DNA from: Streptomyces sp. NBC_00513
GTDB lineage: Bacteria > Actinomycetota > Actinomycetes > Streptomycetales > Streptomycetaceae
Direction: 5' to 3'
Length of the DNA: 64,000 nt
Assembly (NCBI RefSeq): GCF_041431415.1
Contig: NZ_CP107845.1
Span: forward strand, 3,720,001-3,784,000
Every line of letters begins with the position of its first letter. Position 1 is the stretch's first letter. Positions 9,533 to 19,033 of this stretch are shown one piece after another. The translations under genes and the position numbers were made by a program. The notes under the pieces were generated by a model. That model made no database searches. It was not told the DNA's origin and saw only the letters and a program-made list of their open reading frames with translations.

Positions 9533-11047
9533 CTACGGCGCGGGATCGCGCACGGGATCCAGGAAGCCCTGCTCCACCAGCATCCGGATCGCCTCCGGGG
9601 TCCGGTCCCGCAGCACCACCGGGTCCTCCTGCATCAGCTGGGCGATGGCGTCCAGGATCCGGCCCGCGCTGAGTGAGCCGTCACACACTCCGGCGAACCC
9701 GGCCCCGACGGTGTCCACCTTCGTGGCCCGGCGCATTCCGCGGTTCTGCCGGAGCACGACATGCTCGGGGTCCTCCGCGCCGGGCGCGCCGACCTGCTCC
9801 TGGACGATCTCCTCGGCCAGGACGAAGTACCCCGACAGCAGCGCCGCGTCGTCGTGTTCGCGCAGGTAGTCCTGGCGGGCGAAATGCGCCAGGACGGCCT
9901 CGCCCAGCGGCTGCTCCACCGAGTGCGGCCATTCCTCGACCACGATCGACGGCTCGGCCGCGTCCGTACGGCGCAGCGTGATCCAGCCGAAGCCGACCGC
10001 CTTGGTCTTGCGGGCCTCGAACTCGTCCAGCCAGTCCGCGTAGCGGCGCTCGTACTCGGCGGGATCGCTGCGGTGGTCGCCCGCGTCCCTCAGCCACAGT
10101 TCCGCGTACTGCGTCACGTCCTGCACGTCGCGCTGCACGATCCACGCGTCGCAGCCGCGCGGCACCCAGGAGCGGAGCCGGTCGTGCCAGTCCTCGCCCT
10201 CGACGTGCTGCCAGTTGCCGAGGAACTGCGCGTACCCGCCCGGGTTCAGGTGCTCACCGGCCTGCTGGACCAGGGTCCGGCACAGGTCGTCTCCGCCCAT
10301 GCCGCCGTCGCGGTACGTGAGGCGGGCGCCGGGGGAGATCACGAAGGGCGGGTTCGACACGATCAGGTCGTAGGTGGTGTCGCCGACCGGCTCGAAGAGG
10401 GAACCGGCGAGCAGTTCGGCCTCGGCCTCCCCGGACAACGCCAACGTCAAACGGGTGAACTCCAGGGCCCTCGGGTTGACATCGGTGGCCGTGACCCGTG
10501 TCGCGTGCCGGGCCGCGTGCAGGGCCTGGATGCCCGATCCGGTGCCGACGTCGAGCGCCGAGCCCACGGGGACGCGGACGGTGATTCCGGCCAAAGTCGT
10601 GGAGGCGCCGCCCACTCCCAGCACCACGCCCTCCTCACGACGGCCGATGCCGCCGGCCCCGCCCACGGCGCAACCCAGGTCGGAGACGATGAACCAGTCC
10701 TCGCCGTCCGGTCCGCCGTACGGGCGCACGTCGACGGTGGCGTACACCTCGTCGCCCTCCCGCCGCAGCCACCCGTCCTCCAGCGCCGCGTCGACGGGCA
10801 GCGCCGCGCGGGCGTGTCCGTACGGCACGGGCTGCCGGAGCAGGAACAGCCGGACCAGGCCGGCGAGCGGGTCGTCCGCGCGGCCCCGGGTGGCGCGCAG
10901 GGCGGGGACGGTCTCGCTGCGGGCCAACGCGGCGTAGGCGGGGGCGCCGAGCAGGTCGAGCAGCCCGTCGGCGGTGAAGCCGGCGGCCAGCAGGGCGGCG
11001 CGGAGCGCGGCGGCACGGTCGGGCGAGGGAAGGCTGGTGGTACTCAC
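9533..11047 (-). CDS. SAM-dependent methyltransferase with NPPF motif
   Basis: This 504-aa protein probably starts at GTG 11047 (VSTTSLPSPDRAAALR). Residues about 1-150 form an N-terminal domain common to actinobacterial members. A Rossmann methyltransferase core follows, with SAM-binding GSALDVGTGSGIQALHAA, the acidic ATDVNPRALEF segment and the catalytic SNPPFVISPG. NPPY/F motifs mark N-methyltransferases acting on planar NH2 groups or glutamine, such as RsmC- and PrmC-type enzymes. The C-terminal about 170 residues are unassigned. The target is unknown and could be rRNA, DNA or protein. Confidence 0.85.
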   Translation of the reverse strand: MSTTSLPSPDRAAALRAALLAAGFTADGLLDLLGAPAYAALARSETVPALRATRGRADDPLAGLVRLFLLRQPVPYGHARAALPVDAALEDGWLRREGDEVYATVDVRPYGGPDGEDWFIVSDLGCAVGGAGGIGRREEGVVLGVGGASTTLAGITVRVPVGSALDVGTGSGIQALHAARHATRVTATDVNPRALEFTRLTLALSGEAEAELLAGSLFEPVGDTTYDLIVSNPPFVISPGARLTYRDGGMGGDDLCRTLVQQAGEHLNPGGYAQFLGNWQHVEGEDWHDRLRSWVPRGCDAWIVQRDVQDVTQYAELWLRDAGDHRSDPAEYERRYADWLDEFEARKTKAVGFGWITLRRTDAAEPSIVVEEWPHSVEQPLGEAVLAHFARQDYLREHDDAALLSGYFVLAEEIVQEQVGAPGAEDPEHVVLRQNRGMRRATKVDTVGAGFAGVCDGSLSAGRILDAIAQLMQEDPVVLRDRTPEAIRMLVEQGFLDPVRDPAP

Positions 11048-11304
11048 GCGTCCATTGTGGCCGCTGCCCCCGGCAATCGCGGCAGCCCACCCCGGGCATT
11101 CGGTGCGCACCACGCGCCCGGACCCCGATCGGGCAGCCCCGGACCGCGATCAGGCCGCGATCGGGACGATCAGGGGCGGAACAGGGCGGGAAACACCGAC
11201 GGGGCGGGCGGTGTCCGTCGAGGACCCCGGCCGCCCCGGTCGACGTGCGTCCGCGCACGCGACGGCGGCGGGGCGGGGTCACCCACCGGCCCGCCGCCTC
11301 CGCG

Positions 11305-11868
11305 CTAACCGGCCGTCGTCGTCTGGACCTGGCAGCCCGGCTGACCGTTCATCGCCTTGTCCAGGCCTCCCGTCTTCAGCTTGTCCAGGGCTTGCTTGCC
11401 GCCCTGGGTCGCCGCCTCCAGTCCGCCGGCCACCTCCTTGAGGCCCTCGGCGAACTTCGTCTGGTCCTTGACGTCGAGGGCGTCCATCTTCACCTTGAGG
11501 TCGGCGTAGCCCTTGGAGGTCGCCGCGAAGCCCTGGACAGCGGCGTTCTGCGTCTCCTCGCCGCCCTTGACCGGCGGAACTCCCGCTCCGGTCAGAGCGG
11601 TCCCCATGGACTTGTACGCCTCGGACATGACCTGGAACGCCGCCGAGTCGGTCTGTTGGACCTCCTCCGGCTTGCTGCTCTCCGTGGCCACGCGCTTGAT
11701 GTCGACGTTGGAACTTTCGATCTTCTTGAGTTGGGGTCCCCACGCGTCACAGACCTTCTTGGCCCACGCGTCGGTCTTCTTCTGCCCGTCGTCCTCGCCG
11801 CCGCATCCGGACAGCACGAGCATCAGCACCGCACCGCCGGACACTGCGGCCGCAAACTTCTTGTTCAC
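11305..11868 (-). CDS. Small Lys/Gln-rich lipoprotein of unknown function
   Basis: This 187-aa protein starts at GTG 11868 with VNKKFAAAVSGG. It has a clear signal peptide and the lipobox LVLSGC, so it should be anchored to the outer face of the membrane. The mature part is highly charged, alpha-helical in appearance and without Cys until a Cys near the C-terminus (GQPGCQVQ). No enzymatic motif was found. It lies just downstream of hppA, beyond a strong terminator. The 257 bases between it and the methyltransferase hold only GATCGGG-like repeats and no evident gene. Confidence 0.7.
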   Translation of the reverse strand: MNKKFAAAVSGGAVLMLVLSGCGGEDDGQKKTDAWAKKVCDAWGPQLKKIESSNVDIKRVATESSKPEEVQQTDSAAFQVMSEAYKSMGTALTGAGVPPVKGGEETQNAAVQGFAATSKGYADLKVKMDALDVKDQTKFAEGLKEVAGGLEAATQGGKQALDKLKTGGLDKAMNGQPGCQVQTTTAG

Positions 11869-11929
11869 CGGATTGGTCCCTTCGAAGACTCTCGGCCCGG
11901 AAGATACACGCCCACCCTGGGCGGACACG

Positions 11930-11977
11930 GAAAGGCGGACGGGCGGCGCGTCAGTCCGCGCCGCCCGTCCGCCTTTC
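11930..11977 (-). terminator. Strong terminator hairpin after hppA
   Basis: A perfect 21-bp stem closes a 6-base loop (TCAGTC). It lies about 90 bases beyond the hppA stop codon and upstream of the lipoprotein start. Confidence 0.85.
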
Positions 11978-12065
11978 GGGCGTACCCCCGAACCCCGTGC
12001 GGAACAGGGCCGCAGGCCGTTCGGGGCACCGGCCGGGAGCCGCTCGGGCCCCGGCACGGAGAGAG

Positions 12066-14468
12066 TCAGGAAACCACCGCGGGATCTGTGGGCTGCGCCA
12101 CTCGCTCGGCCGCGCCGCCCTCACCCTCGTCACCCACGGCGATGCCGCGCCGCTTGGACACGTACACCGCGCCGATGATGACGGCGATGGCCAGGACCGC
12201 GACGACCGCCCGCACGGTCGGGCTGGTGTCGTCGCCGTAGCTGAACTGCACGATGGCCGGGGCGATCAGCAGGGCCACCAGGTTCATCACCTTGAGCAGC
12301 GGGTTGATGGCCGGGCCGGCGGTGTCCTTGAACGGGTCGCCGACGGTGTCGCCGATGACGACAGCGGCGTGGGCCTCGCTGCCCTTGCCTCCGTGATGGC
12401 CGTCCTCGACGAGCTTCTTCGCGTTGTCCCAGGCGCCGCCGGAGTTGGCGAGGAAGACCGCCATCAGGGTTCCGGTGCCGATGGCGCCCGCGAGGAACGA
12501 GCCGAGCGCGCCGACACCGAGCGAGAAGCCCACCGCGATCGGGGTGAGCACGGCGAGCAGGCCGGGCGTGGCGAGTTCGCGCAGCGCGTCCTTGGTGCAG
12601 ATGTCCACGACGCGCCCGTACTCGGGCTTCTCGGTGTAGTCCATGATCCCGGGGTGCTCGCGGAACTGCCGGCGCACCTCGTAGACGACGGCGCCCGCGG
12701 AGCGGGAGACGGCGTTGATGGCGAGTCCGGAGAACAGGAACACGACGGCCGCGCCCAGGATCAGGCCGACCAGGTTGTTGGGCTGCGCGATGTCGAGGCT
12801 GAGGTTCATCTCCCCGGCCTTGGCACCGACTTGCTTGACCGCGGTGGCAATGGCGTCGTTGTACGAGCCGAAGAGCGCGGCGGCGGCGAGCACCGCGGTG
12901 GCGATCGCGATGCCCTTGGTGATGGCCTTGGTGGTGTTGCCGACGGCGTCAAGGTCGGTCAGGACCTGCGCGCCGGCGCCTTCGACGTCGCCGGACATCT
13001 CGGCGATGCCCTGCGCGTTGTCCGACACCGGACCGAAGGTGTCCATGGCGACGATGACGCCGACGGTGGTCAGCAGGCCGGTACCGGCCAGGGCCACCGC
13101 GAAGAGCGCCAGCATGATCGAGGTGCCGCCGAGCAGGAAGGCCCCGTACACGCCGAGGCCGATGAGCAGCGCGGTGTAGACGGCGGACTCCAGGCCCACC
13201 GAGATCCCGGCGAGGACGACGGTGGCCGCGCCGGTCAGCGAGGACTTGCCGATGTCCCGTACGGGGCGCCGGCTGGTCTCGGTGAAGTAGCCGGTCAGTT
13301 GCTGGATCAGGGCGGCGAGCACGATGCCGATGGCGACGGCGACGACGGCCAGGATCCGCGGGTCACCGGAGTGGTTGAGGATCGCCGGGTCCTCGACGCC
13401 GACGAGCTCCTTGTAGGTGGCCGGCAGGTACGCGTAGACGGCAATCCCGACGAGCACCAGGGAGATCGCGGCGGAGATGAAGAAGCCGCGGTTGATGGCG
13501 GTCATCCCGCTGCGGTCGGATCGGCGCGGGGACACCGCGAAGATGCCGATCATGGCGGTGACGACGCCGATGGCGGGGACGATCAGCGGGAACGCCAGGC
13601 CCAGGTCGCCGAAGGCGACCTTGCCGAGGATCAGCGCGGCCACGAGGGTGACGGCGTAGGACTCGAAGAGGTCGGCCGCCATGCCGGCGCAGTCGCCGAC
13701 GTTGTCGCCCACGTTGTCGGCGATGGTCGCGGCATTGCGGGGGTCGTCCTCCGGAATGCCCTGCTCGACCTTGCCGACCAGGTCGGCGCCGACGTCGGCG
13801 GCCTTGGTGAAGATGCCGCCGCCGACACGCATGAACATGGCGATCAGTGCGGCGCCGAGCCCGAAGCCCTCCAGGACCTTGGGGGCGTCGGCGGCGTAGA
13901 CGAGCACGACGCAGGAGGCGCCGAGCAGGCCGAGGCCCACGGTGAACATGCCGACCACGCCACCGGTGCGGAAGGCGATCCTCATGGCCTTGTGGGCCAC
14001 TTCGGTCAGGTCCTTGGCGGGTTCGCCCTCGGCGGGGGTCGCCTCCCGGGCGGCGGCGGCCACGCGGACGTTCGCGCGGACCGCGAGGCGCATGCCGATG
14101 TAGCCGGTGGCGGCCGAGAAGAGCGCGCCGACGAGGAAGAAGGCGGAGCGGCCCGCCCGCTGCGACCAGTCGTCGGCGGGGAGCAGGAAGAGCAGGAAGA
14201 ACACCACGACGGCGAAGACGCCGAGGGTGCGCAGTTGCCGTCCGAGGTAGGCGTTGGCGCCTTCCTGAACAGCGGCGGCGATCTCCTTCATGCCGGTGGT
14301 GCCCTCGTCGGCTGCGAGCACCTGGCGGACCAGGATCTGCGCGACGACGAGTGCGAGAAGTGCGACCGCTGCAATCACGATCACGATGAGCCGATTGTCA
14401 TCGGTGAGTACTGCGGCGGCCAGATCGGAGTTGCCGATCGGCGCGTTGGGGGTGAAGAGCCCCGTCAT
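12066..14468 (-). CDS. hppA: Proton-translocating membrane pyrophosphatase (K+-independent type)
   Basis: This 800-aa polytopic membrane protein uses pyrophosphate hydrolysis to pump H+ out of the cytoplasm. The active-site signatures are intact: FTKAADVGADLVGK, EDDPRNAATIADNVGDNVGDCAGMAADLFE (about residues 239-269), and KKLVEDG followed by GDTVGDPFKDTAGPAINPL near the C-terminus. The segment GNTTKAITKG has Lys at about residue 514; Ala at this position marks the K+-dependent class, so this enzyme should be K+-independent. The start ATG is preceded by GGAGG. It probably conserves energy from pyrophosphate released in biosynthesis. The gene stands alone with its own terminator. Confidence 0.95.
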   Translation of the reverse strand: MTGLFTPNAPIGNSDLAAAVLTDDNRLIVIVIAAVALLALVVAQILVRQVLAADEGTTGMKEIAAAVQEGANAYLGRQLRTLGVFAVVVFFLLFLLPADDWSQRAGRSAFFLVGALFSAATGYIGMRLAVRANVRVAAAAREATPAEGEPAKDLTEVAHKAMRIAFRTGGVVGMFTVGLGLLGASCVVLVYAADAPKVLEGFGLGAALIAMFMRVGGGIFTKAADVGADLVGKVEQGIPEDDPRNAATIADNVGDNVGDCAGMAADLFESYAVTLVAALILGKVAFGDLGLAFPLIVPAIGVVTAMIGIFAVSPRRSDRSGMTAINRGFFISAAISLVLVGIAVYAYLPATYKELVGVEDPAILNHSGDPRILAVVAVAIGIVLAALIQQLTGYFTETSRRPVRDIGKSSLTGAATVVLAGISVGLESAVYTALLIGLGVYGAFLLGGTSIMLALFAVALAGTGLLTTVGVIVAMDTFGPVSDNAQGIAEMSGDVEGAGAQVLTDLDAVGNTTKAITKGIAIATAVLAAAALFGSYNDAIATAVKQVGAKAGEMNLSLDIAQPNNLVGLILGAAVVFLFSGLAINAVSRSAGAVVYEVRRQFREHPGIMDYTEKPEYGRVVDICTKDALRELATPGLLAVLTPIAVGFSLGVGALGSFLAGAIGTGTLMAVFLANSGGAWDNAKKLVEDGHHGGKGSEAHAAVVIGDTVGDPFKDTAGPAINPLLKVMNLVALLIAPAIVQFSYGDDTSPTVRAVVAVLAIAVIIGAVYVSKRRGIAVGDEGEGGAAERVAQPTDPAVVS

Positions 14469-15001
14469 TCGTCCTCCTTGACGTGATGAGCTCAAGATGT
14501 GGACGGATTGTAGGGAGCGCGACCTGATCAAAACAGTGGGCGGGAAACGTAATTGGCCTGCTCTTGCTCCTCAGCAATGGATCACGTCACTCCATTACCC
14601 TCGAAAGTAGTAATGGGGCAAAGGCATTGACGCATGGTCATCGATCCGGGAATTTGCGCCCGGACAGCAGAAAAGGCCCCACGGAGCAGGGCCTTTGAAG
14701 ATCGGACGATGTGAAAGTAGTCCCGTCAGGGGGCCGTCCATACGACGCATACCGTTCGTCCGGCACGCGACGCGGTACGGACCCACCCGTCGGACGCGAC
14801 GGGGAGAGGGGAGGCGTGCGCGATCCGGCGCCCGGCAGGTCCATGGCACGCAGGACCCCGGCATGCGGGCGGGTGCGACGTCAGTGCAGACCGGGACCGA
14901 GCAGCGAGGCAGATCCGGCAGGCGGATCCGGCATCAGGGCACCTTGAAGATCCGATGCGCCGGCCGAAAATCGACCCCGAAGGGGCCGTTCCGGTGACAG
15001 A
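14469..15001. other. Intergenic region between hppA and the anti-sigma gene
   Basis: This stretch of about 530 bases has no convincing gene. It is noticeably more AT-rich near 14500-14640, where the hppA promoter should lie. It contains two hairpins: one at 14672-14696 and a small GC-rich one at 14975-14985 next to a T-rich run on the minus strand. Confidence 0.5.
14672..14696. terminator. Hairpin in the hppA upstream region
   Basis: The 8-bp arms AAAGGCCC and GGGCCTTT flank a 9-base loop. The symmetric A/T ends make it a possible bidirectional terminator, perhaps stopping read-through from the bldG operon before hppA. Confidence 0.5.
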
Positions 15002-15017
15002 GGTCCTGACAAGGACC
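15002..15017 (-). terminator. Short hairpin at the end of the bldG operon
   Basis: The 6-bp arms GGTCCT and AGGACC enclose GACA, immediately after the anti-sigma stop codon. It is a weak terminator candidate. Confidence 0.4.
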
Positions 15018-15018
15018 C

Positions 15019-15459
15019 CTACGGGAGTGCGGAAACCTTCGCCACGGGCCAGCTCATCCTGATGGTGCCGCCCGCTTCGCCACTGGTCACCTCGACGTCG
15101 TCGACGAGCCCACTGATCACGGCGAGGCCCATTTCGTCCTCACCCTCGTTGTCCGGGTCCAAGGCGGCCGCGATGCCCGACACGGCCTCGGCGGAACCGC
15201 CGGCCGGACCGGGAACGTCGTCGCCGACCTCGATGGAGAAAATTTTCTCCTCCTCGGTCAGGACGACCCGGACGGGACCGGTCAGTCCGTTGTTGCGGTG
15301 CAGCCCGACGGCACGCGAGCAGGCCTCACCCACGGCGAGGCGAACCTCGTCGAGGACGGCTTCCTCCACCCCGGCCCGGCGCGCCACGGCGGCCGCGACC
15401 AGGCGGGCCGTCCGGACGTGTTCGGGCTGGGCGCTGAAGCGCAGTTCAACGGTGGCCAT
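15019..15459 (-). CDS. Anti-sigma factor of the GHKL (RsbW-like) family, BldG partner
   Basis: This 146-aa HATPase_c protein kinase/anti-sigma factor starts MATVELRFSAQPEH. The N-box (DEVRLAVGEACSRAV) and the G-box-like segment DEMGLAVISGLVDDVEV are visible. In Streptomyces the gene directly downstream of bldG encodes an anti-sigma factor that binds, and is thought to phosphorylate, BldG; this is family knowledge rather than something shown here. Its acidic insert (LDPDNEGEDE) just before the G-box is typical of the group. The 125-base gap to bldG contains no obvious terminator, so co-transcription is likely. It acts in the cytoplasm in the switch controlling development and stress responses. 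Confidence 0.88.
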   Translation of the reverse strand: MATVELRFSAQPEHVRTARLVAAAVARRAGVEEAVLDEVRLAVGEACSRAVGLHRNNGLTGPVRVVLTEEEKIFSIEVGDDVPGPAGGSAEAVSGIAAALDPDNEGEDEMGLAVISGLVDDVEVTSGEAGGTIRMSWPVAKVSALP

Positions 15460-15584
15460 GCGCGTCCCCCTCGGACTCTGGGCGCGGACCAACGGGCGCG
15501 CCTTGACAGGGGCCCGGACCGACCATGGTCCGGTACCCCCCGCTCCTCGTCGGCTCCTGACGGCGTTTCGGCCGCCGGAAACCG

Positions 15585-15926
15585 TCAGTCGGTGGCGTTG
15601 ACGGCGTCTTCCACGGTCGTGTGGATCGGGAACACCTTGGTCAGACCGGTGATACGGAAGATCTTCAGGATGCGCTCCTGGTTGCAGACCAGACGCAGCG
15701 AGCCCTCGTGCGCACGAACACGCTTGAGGCCTCCCACGAGCACACCGAGGCCGGTGGAGTCGAGGAAGTCCACTCGCTCCATGTCGACAACCAAGTGGTA
15801 GCTGCCGTCGTTCACCAACTCCACCAACTGCTCGCGCAGCTTGGGCGCGGTATACACATCAATCTCGCCACCGACCTCTACGACCGTGCGGTCGCCGACA
15901 GTGCGAGTCGACAGGGACAGGTCCAC
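15585..15926 (-). CDS. bldG: Anti-anti-sigma factor BldG
   Basis: This 113-aa STAS-domain protein has the family-defining [17 protein letters not shown] segment. Ser57 within it is the predicted phosphorylation site that controls release of sigma factors from anti-sigma partners. The start is GTG at 15926, preceded by GGAGG with 4-base spacing. In S. coelicolor, BldG is needed for aerial growth and antibiotic production, and the sequence here looks essentially identical to that type. It lies upstream of its anti-sigma partner and divergent from the helicase gene. Confidence 0.97.
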   Translation of the reverse strand: MDLSLSTRTVGDRTVVEVGGEIDVYTAPKLREQLVELVNDGSYHLVVDMERVDFLDSTGLGVLVGGLKRVRAHEGSLRLVCNQERILKIFRITGLTKVFPIHTTVEDAVNATD

Positions 15927-16007
15927 GGATCCTCCAGCACCTTGCTATCGAGCGGCGCCCCCCAGGGGCCTCCCCATCCGAAGGTAGGAGAGGGATCGGC
16001 TGCCGCG

Positions 16008-18461
16008 ATGGCATTCAATCACTTACCGGCAGGCGCGCACGACGCCTTGGGTCCATTGTCCCGCACGCCGGTGACACACTCGGTTCCAATGGCCAATACT
16101 CACCGTCCCGGTCGGCCCACGGCAGCCGCGGACTCTCGACCCACTCCGAGCACGGTCCTGGACCGGCTGGCACGGGGGCCTTCTCGAGCTGCGCGCATCA
16201 CCCATACGGAGCACTTGCCCCCTCGGGCGGGTCGTCATGCGGTCTGGCCCGACCGCATCCGAACTGATGTCGTGGCCGCCATTCAGGCCGCCGGAATCGA
16301 ACATCCGTGGGAACACCAGGCCGCGGCGGCCGAGCACGCCCTCGACGGCACGTCCGTGGTCGTGGCCACCGGTACCGCCTCGGGCAAGTCCCTGGCCTAC
16401 CTGGCCCCCGTGCTCTCCGCCCTCGCGGACGGTGCCGAGGCCCCCAACGGCCGGGGCGCGACCGCCCTGTACCTGGCCCCCACCAAGGCCCTGGCGGCCG
16501 ACCAGCGGCGCGCCGTACGGGAGCTGGCGAGCCCGCTGGGCAACGCGATCCGGCCCGCCGTCTACGACGGGGACACACCCGTCGAGGAACGCGAGTGGGT
16601 GCGCCAGTACGCGAACTACGTGCTCACCAACCCCGACATGCTGCACCGCGGGATCCTCCCCGCCCATCCGCGCTGGTCCTCGTTCCTGAAGGCGCTGCGC
16701 TACGTCGTGATCGACGAGTGCCACAGCTACCGGGGGGTATTCGGCTCCCACGTGGCCCAGGTACTGCGCCGATTGCGGCGGCTGTGCGCCCGTTACGGCT
16801 CGGAACCCGTCTTCCTGCTGGCCTCCGCGACCTCCAGCGACCCGGCGACCTCCGCGTCCCGGCTGACCGGCCTGAAGGTCGTGGAGGTCGCCGACGACGC
16901 CTCTCCGCGCGGCGAGGTGGTCTTCGCCCTGTGGGAGCCCCCGCTGACCGACATGAAGGGCGAGAAGGGCGCTCCCGTACGCCGTACGGCCACCGCCGAG
17001 ACCGCCGACCTGCTGACCGACCTGGTGGTCCAGGGGGTCCGCACGGTGGCCTTCGTGCGATCACGGCGCGGCGCCGAGCTGATCGCCGTGATCGCCCAGG
17101 AGCGGCTCGCCGAGGTGGACCGGTCCTTGCCACGGCGGGTGGCCGCGTACCGGGGCGGTTACCTGCCCGAGGAGCGGCGCGCCCTGGAGCGGGCCCTGCA
17201 CTCCGGGCAACTGCTGGGGCTCGCCGCCACCACCGCCCTGGAACTCGGCGTGGACGTCTCCGGCCTGGACGCGGTGCTGATCACCGGCTATCCGGGGACG
17301 CGGGCCTCCCTGTGGCAGCAGGCCGGGCGGGCCGGCCGCTCGGGGCAGGGCGCCCTGGCCGTCCTGGTGGCCCGTGACGACCCGCTGGACACCTACCTGG
17401 TCCACCACCCCGAGGCGCTGTTCCGGCGGCCCGTGGAGGCCACTGTGCTGGATCCGGACAACCCGTACGTGCTCGCCCCGCACCTGTGCGCGGCAGCCGC
17501 CGAGCTCCCGCTGACCGAGGCGGACCTTGAACTCTTCGGACCGGCGGCCGGCGGCCTCCTCCCGCAGCTGGAGGCGGCGAAGCTGCTGCGCCGCCGGGCC
17601 ACGGCCTGGCACTGGACCCGACGGGAACGCGCCTCGGACCTGACCGACATCCGGGGTGGCGGGGGCCGTCCCGTACAGATCGTGGAGGCGGCCACCGGCC
17701 GGCTGCTCGGCACCGTCGACGAGTCGGCCTCCCACACCGCCGTCCACGACGGGGCCGTTCATCTCCACCAGGGCCGCACCTACCTGGTGAAACACCTCGA
17801 CCTGGAGGACTCGGTCGCGCTGGTGGAGCAGGCCGATCCGCCGTTCTCCACCACCGCGCGCGACACCACGTCCATCGCCGTGCTGGAGACCGAGAGCGAG
17901 ATCCCGTGGGGCCAGGGCAGGCTCTGCTTCGGCTCCGTCGAGGTCACCAACCAGGTCGTCTCCTACCTGCGGCGCAAGCTGATCTCCGGCGAGGTGCTCG
18001 GCGAGGCCAAGCTCGACCTGCCGCCGCGCACCCTGCGCACCCGGGCCGTCTGGTGGACGGTCACCGAGGACCAGCTCGACGAGGCCCGGATCAACCCGGA
18101 GATCCTCGGCGGCGCCCTGCACGCCGCCGAACACGCCTCCATCGGCCTTCTCCCGCTGTTCGCCACCTGCGACCGCTGGGACATCGGCGGGGTCTCCGTC
18201 CCCCTGCACCCCGACACCCTGCTGCCCACGGTGTTCGTCTACGACGGCCACCCCGGCGGCGCCGGGTTCGCGGAACGCGCCTTCGACACGGCCCGCACGT
18301 GGCTGACGGCCACCCGCGACGCCATCGCGGCCTGCGAATGCGAGGCGGGCTGCCCCTCCTGCATCCAGTCACCCAAGTGCGGCAACGGCAACGACCCCCT
18401 CCACAAACGCGGCGCCATCCGCCTGCTGACCCGTCTGCTCGCCGACGCCCCGGAGAACTGA
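16008..18461 (+). CDS. DEAD/DEAH-box helicase with C-terminal DUF1998 zinc-binding domain (MrfA/YprA-like)
   Basis: This 817-aa protein starts MAFNHLPAGAHDAL, and the start matches family length. Superfamily 2 helicase motifs are clear: ATGTASGKSLAY (motif I), DECH in VIDECHSYRG (motif II), SATS (motif III) and QQAGRAGRSGQ (motif VI). The C-terminal DUF1998 domain ends with a four-Cys cluster (CECEAGCPSCIQSPKCGNGN) that should bind a metal. In Bacillus, MrfA of this architecture is a 3'-5' helicase acting in mitomycin-type damage excision repair; a similar role here is inferred. Mycobacteria carry the corresponding gene between topA and the Tad cluster. Confidence 0.93.
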   Translation: MAFNHLPAGAHDALGPLSRTPVTHSVPMANTHRPGRPTAAADSRPTPSTVLDRLARGPSRAARITHTEHLPPRAGRHAVWPDRIRTDVVAAIQAAGIEHPWEHQAAAAEHALDGTSVVVATGTASGKSLAYLAPVLSALADGAEAPNGRGATALYLAPTKALAADQRRAVRELASPLGNAIRPAVYDGDTPVEEREWVRQYANYVLTNPDMLHRGILPAHPRWSSFLKALRYVVIDECHSYRGVFGSHVAQVLRRLRRLCARYGSEPVFLLASATSSDPATSASRLTGLKVVEVADDASPRGEVVFALWEPPLTDMKGEKGAPVRRTATAETADLLTDLVVQGVRTVAFVRSRRGAELIAVIAQERLAEVDRSLPRRVAAYRGGYLPEERRALERALHSGQLLGLAATTALELGVDVSGLDAVLITGYPGTRASLWQQAGRAGRSGQGALAVLVARDDPLDTYLVHHPEALFRRPVEATVLDPDNPYVLAPHLCAAAAELPLTEADLELFGPAAGGLLPQLEAAKLLRRRATAWHWTRRERASDLTDIRGGGGRPVQIVEAATGRLLGTVDESASHTAVHDGAVHLHQGRTYLVKHLDLEDSVALVEQADPPFSTTARDTTSIAVLETESEIPWGQGRLCFGSVEVTNQVVSYLRRKLISGEVLGEAKLDLPPRTLRTRAVWWTVTEDQLDEARINPEILGGALHAAEHASIGLLPLFATCDRWDIGGVSVPLHPDTLLPTVFVYDGHPGGAGFAERAFDTARTWLTATRDAIAACECEAGCPSCIQSPKCGNGNDPLHKRGAIRLLTRLLADAPEN

Positions 18462-19033
18462 ACCGGCACACGCGTCCCGACCAGGGCCCCGCCGGACGAA
18501 GCGCACCGAAAGAGACCCGGCAAAGCAGCCCGAGGCGGGCGGGGCCGGGCAGGGCAGGGCGGCCAGGGCAGAGCAGGGCGGCCAGGGCAGAGCGGGCCGG
18601 GCAGGGCGGGTCAGGCCGGGGCCGGACGGGCAGGCCGGGGCAGGACGGGACTGCCCAGGCAGGGAGCGGGCCGCCCCGGCCACGGCGGCCCAGCGGGCAG
18701 CGGGGCGGCCCGCCGAGGACGGCCCGAGGACGGCTCGAGGACGGCGGCCCGAACGACACACTGGAGCCGCGTGGTGCCCCCGCCCGGTCCGCCTCCGCGC
18801 GCGCCCGGCCCCGCCGCCCCGGAAATCCGACGGGAGCCGATGGGCCGAACGGGTCGCGCACGGGCCCGAGCCGCCACCTCAGCGCCTCCCCCAGCGGCCC
18901 GCACAGCACGCCCTGCCACCCCGGACCAATCCCTATGCCGACCCCGGCAGCCACCGGTGCGGTGACCATCTGGTGCCCGCCAGAACCGCCGCACCGGCCG
19001 GGCTCACCGGCCGGCCGGCCCCCGGGCCGGGGC
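18462..19033. repeat. GC-only intergenic region with short tandem repeats
   Basis: About 570 bases separate the convergent helicase and Tad operon. Much of 18540-18660 is built from imperfect copies of a roughly 19-base GGGCAGGGCGGCCAGGGC-type unit, with two near-identical copies at 18555-18592. No gene is supported; open frames here reflect the lack of A/T. Confidence 0.5.

Noticed and set aside
11997..14486. An 829-codon open frame antisense to hppA
   Set aside because: The opposite strand encodes an unmistakable membrane pyrophosphatase, and the antisense product is only Asp/Gly/His-rich low-complexity sequence.
18091..18969. Minus-strand frame of 292 codons through the helicase end and intergenic repeats
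   Set aside because: Gly/Pro/Arg-rich translation of GC-only repeats with no ribosome-binding site or motif.
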